A stretch of 43,959 nt of DNA from positions 1-43,959 of the forward strand of contig JBBALJ010000019.1 of NCBI GenBank assembly GCA_040403075.1, given 5' to 3'. This document shows, in pieces, positions 7,913 through 16,284 of this stretch; position 1 is the first letter of the stretch; every line of letters begins with the position of its first letter. The notes under the pieces were generated by a model. It saw nothing but the letters and a program-made list of their open reading frames with translations, did no database searches and was not told where the DNA came from. A program made the translations under genes and the position numbers. This DNA comes from RGVD01 sp040403075 (GTDB lineage: Bacteria; Bacteroidota; Bacteroidia; UKL13-3).

Positions 7913-8820
7913 AGCTGAGAAATAATCTTTAACTTTCTTGGGTGCATCAAAATTTCTAAGGAAGTATTCCCTTTTATTTCACCATCGATATTTACCGTTT
8001 CGGGTTGTTCTGTTTCAATTTTCAAATGATTTGTTTGAACATATTGCAACAAAGGTGAATCCATGTGTTTGCCACTAAATACCTTTGGAAACAATCCCAA
8101 TAATGACAATCGAGATGCTTTTTTGACAATCAAAAAATCAATCTTTCCATCAGTAAGACTAGCAAGAGGAGCCATCTTCATTGCCTTACCAGTATAACGC
8201 GTATTGCAAGCAAACAAGAAACAAAACTCAGCCTCAATCTCTTCGCCATTTGCTATCACCTTGGCCTTAATGGTAGGGTTAGAAAGAATTTTTATAAGTG
8301 AAGCAACAGTATAACGAGCAGAACCAAGCCACCTCATTTTTTCGGCTAACACATTAATGTGCGCAACAAGTCCACAACCTACAATATTAAAGGACCAAAT
8401 GCTCCCCGCTTTAGTTTTCACCTCTGCAATGTCTATCAAGGTATCCTTACCATTCAACAACAAATCAATGGCTTTCTCTGAAGTCAAACAATCAAGGTCA
8501 TAATTAAATGCATTACCAGTGCCACATGGGAATAGAAGATAAGATAATTTCAACCAAGACTCTTTTTCCATCACAGCGTTCAACACCTCATGCATTGTGC
8601 CATCTCCTCCTAATATAGCCACACTTGTAAAATCACTGCTGTTATATTTTGAGGTGATTTGAGAAATATCTCCTTTAGATTGACTGGTAAACAAGGTAGT
8701 CTTTATACCACTCTTACTAAGAGCTTCTTGAGCATGTTGAGCCACAGATAAGGCATTGCCTTTACCAGCAAAAGGATTCACAATTAATAAAATGTGTTTT
8801 GTCGAATTCAAATTACTCAA
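7909..8820 (-). CDS. diacylglycerol/lipid kinase (YegS/DagK family)
   Basis: A 303-residue lipid kinase with the N-terminal NPFAGKG nucleotide-binding segment (15-21), the catalytic GGDGT motif (71-75) and PCGTGNAFNYDL (98-109). The C-terminal half is the beta-rich domain of this family, with the typical VNIDGEI near the end. Such enzymes phosphorylate diacylglycerol or other membrane lipids on the cytoplasmic face. No ATG is available upstream of the conserved HILLIVNP, so TTG at 8820 is the start. The gene begins 7 bp after the stop of the TamB-like gene, so the two share a transcript, which links a lipid-modifying enzyme to an envelope lipid-transport protein. The exact lipid substrate is not visible. 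Confidence 0.9.
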   Translation of the reverse strand: MSNLNSTKHILLIVNPFAGKGNALSVAQHAQEALSKSGIKTTLFTSQSKGDISQITSKYNSSDFTSVAILGGDGTMHEVLNAVMEKESWLKLSYLLFPCGTGNAFNYDLDCLTSEKAIDLLLNGKDTLIDIAEVKTKAGSIWSFNIVGCGLVAHINVLAEKMRWLGSARYTVASLIKILSNPTIKAKVIANGEEIEAEFCFLFACNTRYTGKAMKMAPLASLTDGKIDFLIVKKASRLSLLGLFPKVFSGKHMDSPLLQYVQTNHLKIETEQPETVNIDGEIKGNTSLEILMHPRKLKIISQL

Positions 8821-8827
8821 ATTAAAA

Positions 8828-11800
8828 TCACTTTAGTGAAACCATTTTCTTCTTTTTGATATTAAAAAGGTCATAGAAATTATCAAACTCTTTGCGGTAA
8901 TACAATCCCAAACCTTGTGTGGTTATGTTCTTATCATAAATAGGATTCAAGGCCTGTCGGTTAAATGCACGGGCTTTAAAGTTTCCATTTCTTGAAATAT
9001 TATATTGCGTTATAATATTATTCTGTGAATTATCTGTGGCAAAAGAACCCATCAATTCTAACCTATTATCAAAAAACTTCTTTGATGCAGATAAAAGAAA
9101 TGATCTTCCTTTAGTTGGGTCTACTGCAATAGCATTTTGCATATCTACACTAAAATCAAAGCCAGGAACCACTTTATTCAATGCATTATTTATTTGTGAT
9201 GAAGCTAAATCTGAAAGTGTATTTATACCTATATTATTACTTACATTGTTATTCTGATTCACATTAGCCAAAGGAGTAAACTTTCCAAAAACCAAAAGAC
9301 TAATAACTTGCTGGGTCATATTCTCAGGTTCCTTTCTAATGGAGGAGACCACTGCATTCAAACCATTGGCCTCTGTGCCACTCAGGCTATTTTCTAAATT
9401 AGGAAAGTTAATATCAAAGCTATAAATAGGACTACTCAAATTACCTCTAATGTTCATTAAACATTCAACTGGAATTTTGGTATTTGTATTTTGAGTAGAG
9501 GCAGTTGTACTATAAATTTCACTAATGGTGGTGCGCAAAGGATACAAGCCTGTTATGTTTAACCTTGCATCAAATGGATCGCCACCCCATGTTATCTTAC
9601 TTCCACTTTGCAACAAGAACTTTTTACTTACCACATTGACTGCACTAAATTGATAATCCCCACTACTCAAGGTTACTTCACCATACATATTAAATGCACC
9701 TTGCCTTGTAAGCTCTAACCTAACATCTCCCGTACCTCTTGCTCTCAATTTGTCATCCGTTTGCTCATCAAAAATAATTTGCATTTCAGCATCAGGCGTA
9801 GCAATAACATTCATGTTAAGACTAAATCCACTTAATACATTTTTACGACTCACGATTTCCTTAAATGTGGTATCATAGTTCACATAGTGTATCAATGATT
9901 CTTCATTATCATCGGTATTTCCAAATGGGGTTAAATAAATAAGTGTCCCTTTCTCTGTGCGGGCATTGATATCTAAAACCATATTATTAAATGGCCCTTT
10001 AATCGTAAAATAACCAGTGCCATAAGCAGTGCCATAATACAAGGAATTATCATTGGCAGTAGTATTAAGCATTTGAAACTTCTTAAAGTCATGGATATTG
10101 ATATCAAAAACAAAATTGTCGAAACCTTTATGTTTAATCTTGCCTTCTATATCTGCAGCTATGTTATTAATGTCATAAATTTTAGTAGGTAAAAGCTGAA
10201 TACTATTTTCATCAAAAATAATTTTATCGCTAATTCGATAAGTAGTTTTCAAATACTCAATTCGTGTAACAATATTCTTAGCATCCAAAATACCATCCAC
10301 ATCAGGCCTGCTGAGTGTACCTGTAATTTTACATTTCAAGGAAGCCAATCCATCATAAATGGTAATATAGTCTTTTACAAAAGCATTAAATGCTTTTACC
10401 TCTGCATTGTCAAAATTCACATCAACATCAAGGGTGCTATTTTTCATAAAAACATAGCCAGCCGCAACAAAATTATTGAGTTTGCCACTTAAAGCCCTAC
10501 CCACAAAATTTAGTCTTTCATTCACAGCATCATAATCACTTGTAAGTTGAATAAATCCAATGCTATCATTGTCCAGCATCACATCATTCAAATCCAAATT
10601 GCTATTAATAACCATTTTCTTTTTAACACTTTGCAAGGTGATATTTCCATTGGCTTCTCCATTCACCTTAATATTAAGAGTTGGAATAAAACTATTCAGG
10701 TTATCTAAATTAAAATTAATCAAAGTAAAAAGTAAACTTTCTTCTGCATTATTAAATGCATAATTGCCATTGATGACTATTTGCTGCAACTTATTTTGGA
10801 AGGATACATTGCTAAATTTAATGATTGAATCATACAAATAAACCAACCCATCAGAGTTCACAGTCCAATTCGAATTATTATAATGAAATTCAGAAGTATC
10901 AAAACTCATCTGAATCAAATCCTTTTTGAATATAAAGTTCGTATTCAAGTTTGAGTAAATGTAGCTGCTTGTGTCTTGCATTTTTACCTGCAAATTTCCT
11001 TTATTTTGAGCCACTGTTCCTTTCACTGCAAATTCATTTATGAGCATTGTATCATTGCGAGAAAGCTGCGAAATCCCTAATAACAAATCTGCTTTCATGT
11101 TACTGCTCACATTTGTTTTGAAGGTCAAATCACTTAAATAATAATTGTTGTACCTAAAAGTCTGTGCATAGCCAATATTATCAAAAATATTATTTGCATT
11201 ATCATATTTGCCTTGAAGTTCAAACTTATCTAAATCAATATTCGGAAAGAACATTTGAGAAATATTATAGGTATTTTTCACCTTGATATTGTATACAAAA
11301 TTCTGTTTAGGCAGATTCGCATAACTTTGGGTGTAATAAGCAGGAACAAGCTTATTTACTATATTTTTCAAGCTTTTATCAAGGCTTGAAAAATTAAAAT
11401 CTCCATCAATGGAAGCATTTAAAAAATCAGAGTTAATACTTAACTTCTTTCTTGTATCATTTACCGAACTAATATCAATATGATTGATGGTATACTCTGA
11501 ACCTCGGTACTCGAAATAAGTATTACTTATGTTCAGATTACCGCTGTTATGGTCAAAATCTTTAATCCTAAAATCCCCATCTATATGGGTTTGCACATTG
11601 ATGTCTTTATCCCAAAAATGTAATTCTTTTAGTTTCAGTCTTTCAATATCGCTTTTAAACACAAACTCAGGAATAGCCTTATTAAAATCGGCCTTTCCAT
11701 TGATGTTGAACTTAACATTTTCGTCATCACAATCAATTTTACCACTAAAGTACTTCTTATTTAATAAGCCTTTAAAATCAATATTCTTGTAATTGTATTT

Positions 11801-13222
11801 ATTAAAATCAATATAGGCTATTTGTGCATTGATGTTGGCATTGATATGCTTTGTATCTAGGCCTTTTCCTTGCACAGACGACTTAAGAGTAGTAAATCCT
11901 ATTAAATCTCTTTGGTTGATAAGACCACCTAAATTGAAATCTTTCAAATCTAAATTTCCAGAATAGGATGAACGATCTGGATCAAAATCAGGAAGCTTCA
12001 TGTTTAAATCCGTTGTAATTTTACCATACACCGTTTCAATTTCACCATAACTTACAAAGTCGTTGATGAAGCCTGTATAATTTCCTTTATACTTTACCAA
12101 ACCAAGTGAATGAAAAAACTCATCAGGCAGGTTATAATCAATAATTTTCTCAATTTCATTTTCAATACTGCTGGCAAAATCGGTTTGCACATCAATAAAT
12201 GTTTGGTCGATATTTGGTAAACCATTCAGAGCCACTTGCCCTTTAAATCGTGTATTATTGGCATATCTAACATCTACATCCTTCACTTTAAAATTATCAA
12301 TGGTACCACTCAATTTTCCATTTACAATGGCTTTGTAATGAAAAGTATTGAGCAGAGGGGCAAAGAATGCTACATCTTTTATATCGACTTCACTTTCTTT
12401 GATATTGCCTTTAATATACACGTTGCTAATAAAATTGCTAGCAACAGAATCCCAGCTATCATATTTCATACTAGCAAAGTCCTTGATTATGCTATTGTCT
12501 GTTTCCAAACGCATTTTGTCAAACTCCATCAAAGTTGGACAAATGGTGGTAATGCTTTTCATGTTTTGAATGGCAAAACCACATCGCTCAACACCGCTAA
12601 AGGACCTAATTTTAAATTGAAGTGAATCCTCGATAATCTTAAAATGCTTTGCCCTTAGTTTAATATTGCTAAAACAAATATTGTATGGATCAAACCCTTC
12701 AGGAGAGAATTTTTCGGTTGAGTCAATCAGGTGAAATCTTGTATCCTCAGCTGTTATATCATTAAAATACAACTTAAATTTGGGTGCATTGGGGTCGATC
12801 ACCGTATCAAGAGGGTCGAGGATATTAAATAGAACGTCAATATTAAAAGTCTTATCAGGATAGGTTACGATTTTGCATAAAGCTCCATTCACATGGACAT
12901 CATCTAATACAAAGCGCATGCTGTCAATCTCTACTCCTGCTATATCAAACTGCAAGTTCTTTACAAAAAAGAGGGTATCTTTCTTTTGGTCGCCCCAATA
13001 AATATTATCAATACTGAAATAGGTCCAGCCATCATAATTGATTTTATCAATAGAAATCTCTGTTTTGAAAGCCCCAGAAAGCCATTTATCAACCCTATGA
13101 ATAATAAAATTTTGGAAAGGCGTGCTGTTAAAAACAAGGTAAACCAATAGCATGAAGGCGAAAAAAACGCCCATCAATGTATATGATATTTTGACAATTA
13201 GCTTTCGCAAACCGAAGCGCAA
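8828..13222 (-). CDS. TamB-like translocation/assembly protein (DUF490 C-terminal domain)
   Basis: A 1464-residue AsmA/TamB-type protein. It has one N-terminal membrane anchor (about residues 8-31) and then a very long region of repeated beta-strand segments, as expected for the hydrophobic-groove rod that spans the periplasm. The last 350-400 residues form the DUF490/TamB C-terminal domain, recognisable by GDVRLELTRQGAFNMYGEVTL, SGDYQF and a terminal LSASKKFFDNRLELMG barrel-like stretch. In Gram-negative bacteria these proteins help move phospholipids or outer-membrane proteins to the outer membrane. It is followed at 7 bp by a lipid kinase. Two ATTGG/CCAAT palindromes (13270-13314) lie upstream. 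The family is clear; the cargo is inferred. Confidence 0.9.
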   Translation of the reverse strand: MRFGLRKLIVKISYTLMGVFFAFMLLVYLVFNSTPFQNFIIHRVDKWLSGAFKTEISIDKINYDGWTYFSIDNIYWGDQKKDTLFFVKNLQFDIAGVEIDSMRFVLDDVHVNGALCKIVTYPDKTFNIDVLFNILDPLDTVIDPNAPKFKLYFNDITAEDTRFHLIDSTEKFSPEGFDPYNICFSNIKLRAKHFKIIEDSLQFKIRSFSGVERCGFAIQNMKSITTICPTLMEFDKMRLETDNSIIKDFASMKYDSWDSVASNFISNVYIKGNIKESEVDIKDVAFFAPLLNTFHYKAIVNGKLSGTIDNFKVKDVDVRYANNTRFKGQVALNGLPNIDQTFIDVQTDFASSIENEIEKIIDYNLPDEFFHSLGLVKYKGNYTGFINDFVSYGEIETVYGKITTDLNMKLPDFDPDRSSYSGNLDLKDFNLGGLINQRDLIGFTTLKSSVQGKGLDTKHINANINAQIAYIDFNKYNYKNIDFKGLLNKKYFSGKIDCDDENVKFNINGKADFNKAIPEFVFKSDIERLKLKELHFWDKDINVQTHIDGDFRIKDFDHNSGNLNISNTYFEYRGSEYTINHIDISSVNDTRKKLSINSDFLNASIDGDFNFSSLDKSLKNIVNKLVPAYYTQSYANLPKQNFVYNIKVKNTYNISQMFFPNIDLDKFELQGKYDNANNIFDNIGYAQTFRYNNYYLSDLTFKTNVSSNMKADLLLGISQLSRNDTMLINEFAVKGTVAQNKGNLQVKMQDTSSYIYSNLNTNFIFKKDLIQMSFDTSEFHYNNSNWTVNSDGLVYLYDSIIKFSNVSFQNKLQQIVINGNYAFNNAEESLLFTLINFNLDNLNSFIPTLNIKVNGEANGNITLQSVKKKMVINSNLDLNDVMLDNDSIGFIQLTSDYDAVNERLNFVGRALSGKLNNFVAAGYVFMKNSTLDVDVNFDNAEVKAFNAFVKDYITIYDGLASLKCKITGTLSRPDVDGILDAKNIVTRIEYLKTTYRISDKIIFDENSIQLLPTKIYDINNIAADIEGKIKHKGFDNFVFDINIHDFKKFQMLNTTANDNSLYYGTAYGTGYFTIKGPFNNMVLDINARTEKGTLIYLTPFGNTDDNEESLIHYVNYDTTFKEIVSRKNVLSGFSLNMNVIATPDAEMQIIFDEQTDDKLRARGTGDVRLELTRQGAFNMYGEVTLSSGDYQFSAVNVVSKKFLLQSGSKITWGGDPFDARLNITGLYPLRTTISEIYSTTASTQNTNTKIPVECLMNIRGNLSSPIYSFDINFPNLENSLSGTEANGLNAVVSSIRKEPENMTQQVISLLVFGKFTPLANVNQNNNVSNNIGINTLSDLASSQINNALNKVVPGFDFSVDMQNAIAVDPTKGRSFLLSASKKFFDNRLELMGSFATDNSQNNIITQYNISRNGNFKARAFNRQALNPIYDKNITTQGLGLYYRKEFDNFYDLFNIKKKKMVSLK

Positions 13223-13269
13223 TATAAGATTTGTAAATTTTGAATACTTAAATTATATAAGCCTTTTGT

Positions 13270-13314
13270 ATTGGACTGTCCAATGCAGAAACCCATGCTA
13301 TTTGATTGGCCAAT
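13270..13314. promoter_or_regulatory. two ATTGG/CCAAT palindromes upstream of the TamB-like gene
   Basis: ATTGGAC-T-GTCCAAT (13270-13284) and ATTGGCCAAT (13305-13314) are perfect inverted repeats with the same outer half-site. Their centres are about 32 bp apart, close to three helical turns. They lie in the 149-bp gap before the start at 13222, at 48-92 bp upstream. They may be operators; the binding protein is unknown. Confidence 0.35.
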
Positions 13315-13371
13315 TTCGTGCCGTAAATACATTCAGGTAAAACAATATAAAAATATTCCTCCTAAAATTTG

Positions 13372-14013
13372 TCAATACCTCAATCGCATGCTCACTTTAT
13401 AGCCAGTACGCTTGTCTTCTTGGGTATTGATGTAGGTATTCTGAGAAAAAATAAGTCCGAAATCTTTTTGATAAACAGATGTTTTCTCAATTTCTTCAAT
13501 GGCATTTATGGTGCTGTAGGTAACTGTGGCGGTTTGTTGGAAGGTGCTATCACCTATGGTATAAGGCACTCCAACAGATTGGTATTCGTAGGTTTCAGGA
13601 ACTAAATTATTAAACAAATTTCCTTTCCATTTTTTCCCCATGGATACGGGGAAGCTCAATTTTATATAATGGATTCCATCTTCAACCAATTCAATATTCT
13701 CTTTCTTTTGTATCACAAAATAGGACTCTCGCTCTATCCATTCTGTTGAATCAGTAGTTCGGACAAAGCGCAATATTCTATAAGTGTTGGGATTATTTGA
13801 AATGAGTTTATCAAACTGCTGCAACAACTGAAAATGAAAGGTGTCTACCTTTCCGGTATTATCATTATAAGAGATGGAGTCCACCCAAAATACATGGCTT
13901 GTGCCTGGTTTTATGGGATAATAATAGTAGCCATAGTCCAAACTAAACTGCTCAGTGTTCTTCTGACAAGCCACCAAACACAGCGCTACTATTATCCCAA
14001 AGTATAATTTCAT
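13372..14013 (-). CDS. lipoprotein of unknown function
   Basis: A 213-residue protein with a lipoprotein signal (MKLYFGIIVALCLVAC, lipid-attached Cys at residue 16), so it should be anchored in the envelope. The rest is a beta-rich domain with no motif I recognise; the segment from about residue 25 (YGYYYYPIKPGTSHVFWVDS) is typical of small Bacteroidota surface lipoproteins. I chose the ATG at 14013 rather than an in-frame start at 14052 because only the shorter form puts the signal peptide at the N-terminus and does not overlap mnmA. It starts 4 bp after the mnmA stop codon and is probably cotranscribed with it, but no functional link is evident. Confidence 0.75.
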   Translation of the reverse strand: MKLYFGIIVALCLVACQKNTEQFSLDYGYYYYPIKPGTSHVFWVDSISYNDNTGKVDTFHFQLLQQFDKLISNNPNTYRILRFVRTTDSTEWIERESYFVIQKKENIELVEDGIHYIKLSFPVSMGKKWKGNLFNNLVPETYEYQSVGVPYTIGDSTFQQTATVTYSTINAIEEIEKTSVYQKDFGLIFSQNTYINTQEDKRTGYKVSMRLRY

Positions 14014-14017
14014 GTTA

Positions 14018-15118
14018 TTACACCTCAAAACTAGATTGTATCCAACCGCCACCTATCACATCATTACCATCATAAAAAACGGCTGATTGGCCAGGGGCAA
14101 TGGCTTTCACATGGTTATTAAAAACCACTTTCATTCGGTTATCTTCTTGTTCAATTATGCCAAAACCTCCTGCATCTTTATAGCGGATTTTGGTAAGTGC
14201 TTCCATAGGGCTATCAATACTAGCAAATTTACCCATATTCACATTGCGCACCCACATGCCTTTGCGCTGTAATTCCTCTTCTCTACCCAACACAACAGTA
14301 TTGCTTTCAGGTTGAATTTCCAATACAAACATAGGCTCACCAAACGCAATTTCTAAACCCTTACGCTGACCTACTGTATAAAATGGATAACCTCTATGCT
14401 TGCCCAAAACCTTACCTTCGCTTGTTACAAAATTTCCACCATCCAGTCTTTGCTCCAAACCGTCAACTTTACGTTTTAGGAAACCTCGGTAGTCATTATC
14501 TGGTACAAAACAAATCTCGTAACTCTCACTTTTGTTAACCATTTCAATAAATCCGCGGTCTAAGGCCATTTGTCTAATCTTGGTTTTGCGAAAACCACCC
14601 AAAGGAAAACGAGTGCGTGCGAGGCTTTCTTGAGTCAATCCCCACAAAACGTAGGACTGGTCTTTGTTTTCATCCAAGCCTTTTGAGATGACATATCGAT
14701 TGTTTTCATTTCTTACTTGGGCATAATGACCCGTAGCAATAAACTCACAATCCAATTGCTGTGCACGTTTGAGCAATGCCTCCCATTTGATGTGCGTATT
14801 GCATAATACACAAGGGTTGGGTGTACGTCCTGCCAAATACTCCTCAATAAAATTATCGATAACAAAATCACCAAACTCATCTCGGATATCTAAAATCAAA
14901 TGGTGGATACCATGCTTAACAGCAATGGAACGTGCATCGTTAATGGAATCGAGGCTACAACAGCCTGTTTCTTTTTTGGAACCTCCGCTGTTTTCGTAGT
15001 CCCAAGTTTTCATGGTTACACCAATTACTTCATAACCCTCTTCGGCTAGCATCACTGCTGCCACGGTACTGTCAAGGCCCCCGCTCATGGCCACTAAAAT
15101 TCTTCCGTGTTTACTCAT
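14018..15118 (-). CDS. mnmA: tRNA 2-thiouridylase MnmA
   Basis: A 366-residue enzyme that installs 2-thiouridine at the wobble position (U34) of Lys, Glu and Gln tRNAs. The PP-loop for ATP binding is SGGLDST (12-18). The two catalytic cysteines are C106 in NPCVLCN and C203 in SYEICFVPDNDYRGFL. The C-terminal PP-loop-associated barrel (AFGEPMFVLEIQPE onward, ending GQSAVFYDG) is complete. The start ATG at 15118 (MSKHGRILVAMSGG) fits the family; an upstream in-frame start at 15166 would add 16 unrelated residues. The gene leads a two-gene unit with a lipoprotein. It is divergent from the small-protein and nucleotidyltransferase pair. Confidence 0.97.
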   Translation of the reverse strand: MSKHGRILVAMSGGLDSTVAAVMLAEEGYEVIGVTMKTWDYENSGGSKKETGCCSLDSINDARSIAVKHGIHHLILDIRDEFGDFVIDNFIEEYLAGRTPNPCVLCNTHIKWEALLKRAQQLDCEFIATGHYAQVRNENNRYVISKGLDENKDQSYVLWGLTQESLARTRFPLGGFRKTKIRQMALDRGFIEMVNKSESYEICFVPDNDYRGFLKRKVDGLEQRLDGGNFVTSEGKVLGKHRGYPFYTVGQRKGLEIAFGEPMFVLEIQPESNTVVLGREEELQRKGMWVRNVNMGKFASIDSPMEALTKIRYKDAGGFGIIEQEDNRMKVVFNNHVKAIAPGQSAVFYDGNDVIGGGWIQSSFEV

Positions 15119-15223
15119 ATTTTCAAAACAAAGCAGGGTAAATAGCCCTCTTGATTGATGTGGCAAAAGTAAGAGCTGAAATGGAATTTACCTAATGAGA
15201 AAGAATTTGTTACCGATTAGACC

Positions 15224-15254
15224 TTCCCCTCCTCGAAAGGGCTAGGGCTGGGTA
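15224..15254. repeat. REP-like element, left copy
   Basis: This 31-bp stretch matches 16136-16166 in the same orientation at 27 of 31 positions. Its core is a decayed version of the hairpin CCCCTCC-TT-GGAGGGG, followed by CTAGGG and TGGGTA. The two copies flank the gene pair at 15343-16052. Confidence 0.6.
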
Positions 15255-15312
15255 GCCATTGTATTCCTATACTTGAATTTTCTAGGTATTTAAAATTATA
15301 ACTCAACAATGG

Positions 15313-15320
15313 TATATTTG
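15313..15320 (+). promoter_or_regulatory. predicted -7 box for the small-protein/nucleotidyltransferase pair
   Basis: TATATTTG matches the Bacteroidota -7 consensus TAnnTTTG and lies 22 bp before the ATG at 15343. A clear -33 TTTG is not seen at the expected distance. Confidence 0.4.
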
Positions 15321-15342
15321 TATTTGAATATGATACGCCAAT

Positions 15343-15579
15343 ATGAGTGATAAAGAAAATATAACAAACGAACCTGCAGCTGTCTATCACACAGAATTGA
15401 AAGTATTTCACTCTTTCGAGGAACAAGAACTTGATTTATTGAAAGAGTTTGCTAACCAATCACCACAGCAACGTATGAAAGATGCAGTCGAAATGATTTT
15501 AAGAACTTATGGCGTTAGCAGAATCGATTTGCTAAATAGGAAATATGATAATTTGATTACTGTAAAAACCAAAGAATGA
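15343..15579 (+). CDS. small protein upstream of a nucleotidyltransferase (possible antitoxin or partner)
   Basis: A 78-residue, charged, mostly helical protein with no signal peptide or membrane segment. Residues 22-60 (FHSFEEQELDLLKEFANQSP and onward) resemble the short partner proteins found before nucleotidyltransferase genes in two-gene modules. Its stop overlaps the start of the nucleotidyltransferase by 4 bp (ATGA), so the two are translationally coupled. A TAnnTTTG box precedes it. I do not recognise a named family. The antitoxin role is an inference from gene order and size. Confidence 0.6.
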   Translation: MSDKENITNEPAAVYHTELKVFHSFEEQELDLLKEFANQSPQQRMKDAVEMILRTYGVSRIDLLNRKYDNLITVKTKE

Positions 15580-16052
15580 ATCTTTTTATTGACAAGCACC
15601 AAAATTTAGTATCAATACTTTTAAAACACAAAGTTGATTTTCTATTAATAGGTGGATATGCCGTAATACATCATGGTTACAAACGCACTACAGGTGATAT
15701 GGATATTTGGCTGAAACCACACAATGATAATAAACCCAAAATAATAAAAGTATTAAAAGAAGTTGGCGTAATGCTTGAATCGATTGAAGTAGTCGAAACC
15801 TTTGATTTTACTAAACACCTTGTTTTTAGTATTTGGTCTGATCCAGAAAAAGTTGATTTTATAACACGAATAAATTTAGTTGAATTTGAGGAGGCAAATG
15901 AACAAAAGATTATGGCCGATATTGATGGATTAATTATTCCGATTATTCATATCAATCACTTGGTTTTATCAAAATTTAATACAGGTAGGCCTCAAGATGC
16001 TGCCGATATTGACAAACTACAAAAAATACAAAAGCTAAGAAAGAACCTTTAG
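15576..16052 (+). CDS. nucleotidyltransferase, AbiEii/DUF6036-like
   Basis: A 158-residue minimal nucleotidyltransferase. The hallmark GG at 26-27 in LLIGGYAVIHHGYKRTTGDMDIW is followed by the metal-binding carboxylates D41 and D43; D94 (EKVDFITRIN) is a plausible third. The C-terminal RPQDAADIDKL fits the helix after the catalytic core in AbiEii-like enzymes. Relatives transfer NMPs to tRNAs or proteins in toxin-antitoxin and phage-defence modules, but housekeeping relatives also exist. It is coupled to the 78-residue protein upstream (4-bp overlap). A likely terminator overlaps its stop codon. The fold is well supported; the toxin role is inferred. Confidence 0.8.
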   Translation: MNLFIDKHQNLVSILLKHKVDFLLIGGYAVIHHGYKRTTGDMDIWLKPHNDNKPKIIKVLKEVGVMLESIEVVETFDFTKHLVFSIWSDPEKVDFITRINLVEFEEANEQKIMADIDGLIIPIIHINHLVLSKFNTGRPQDAADIDKLQKIQKLRKNL

Positions 16053-16062
16053 GTTTCTTTTT
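16040..16062 (+). terminator. predicted intrinsic terminator of the nucleotidyltransferase unit
   Basis: AAAGAACCT (16040-16048) pairs with AGGTT-T-CTTT (16051-16060) across a 2-nt loop with one bulged T, followed by more T. The hairpin includes the stop codon of the nucleotidyltransferase gene. Confidence 0.4.
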
Positions 16063-16135
16063 ATAAGTCCAAGGGATTCTAATAATCCAATACGAAAGGG
16101 CAACAAACTTCAAAATAAAATAGAACTAAGATGCA

Positions 16136-16166
16136 TTCCCCTCCTTGGAGGGGCTAGGGGTGGGTA
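16136..16166. repeat. REP-like element, right copy
   Basis: This copy contains a perfect 7-bp stem with 2-nt loop: CCCCTCC (16138-16144) and GGAGGGG (16147-16153), followed by CTAGGGG and TGGGTA. It is 27/31 identical to 15224-15254. A decayed copy of the GGTTGGTGTT hairpin family of 2331-2559 follows at 16176-16204. Confidence 0.65.
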
Positions 16167-16175
16167 TATTTGCCT

Positions 16176-16204
16176 ATGGTTGGTGTTTAGCGCAGCGACA
16201 CCGA
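16176..16204. repeat. decayed copy of the TTGGTGTT hairpin repeat
   Basis: The stretch starts ATGGTTGGTGTTTAGCG and ends in GCGACACCGA, with GGTGT and ACACC as remaining arms. It is a shortened relative of the hairpins at 2331-2360 and 2526-2559. That two different repeat families meet here supports a shared intergenic-repeat niche. Confidence 0.5.
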
Positions 16205-16284
16205 ATATATATTACGAATTGCTTTATGTGTTAAATACAACGACAAGCAAAAATGGCTATAAGCATTTCATATCCAATCAACCT

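Noticed and set aside
12236..12625. 129-residue open frame on the plus strand inside the TamB-like gene
   Set aside because: It is antisense to a long, well-supported coding sequence and shows no family pattern.
15217..15426. 69-residue open frame on the minus strand
   Set aside because: It covers the REP-like element and overlaps the real gene at 15343; no recognisable protein features.
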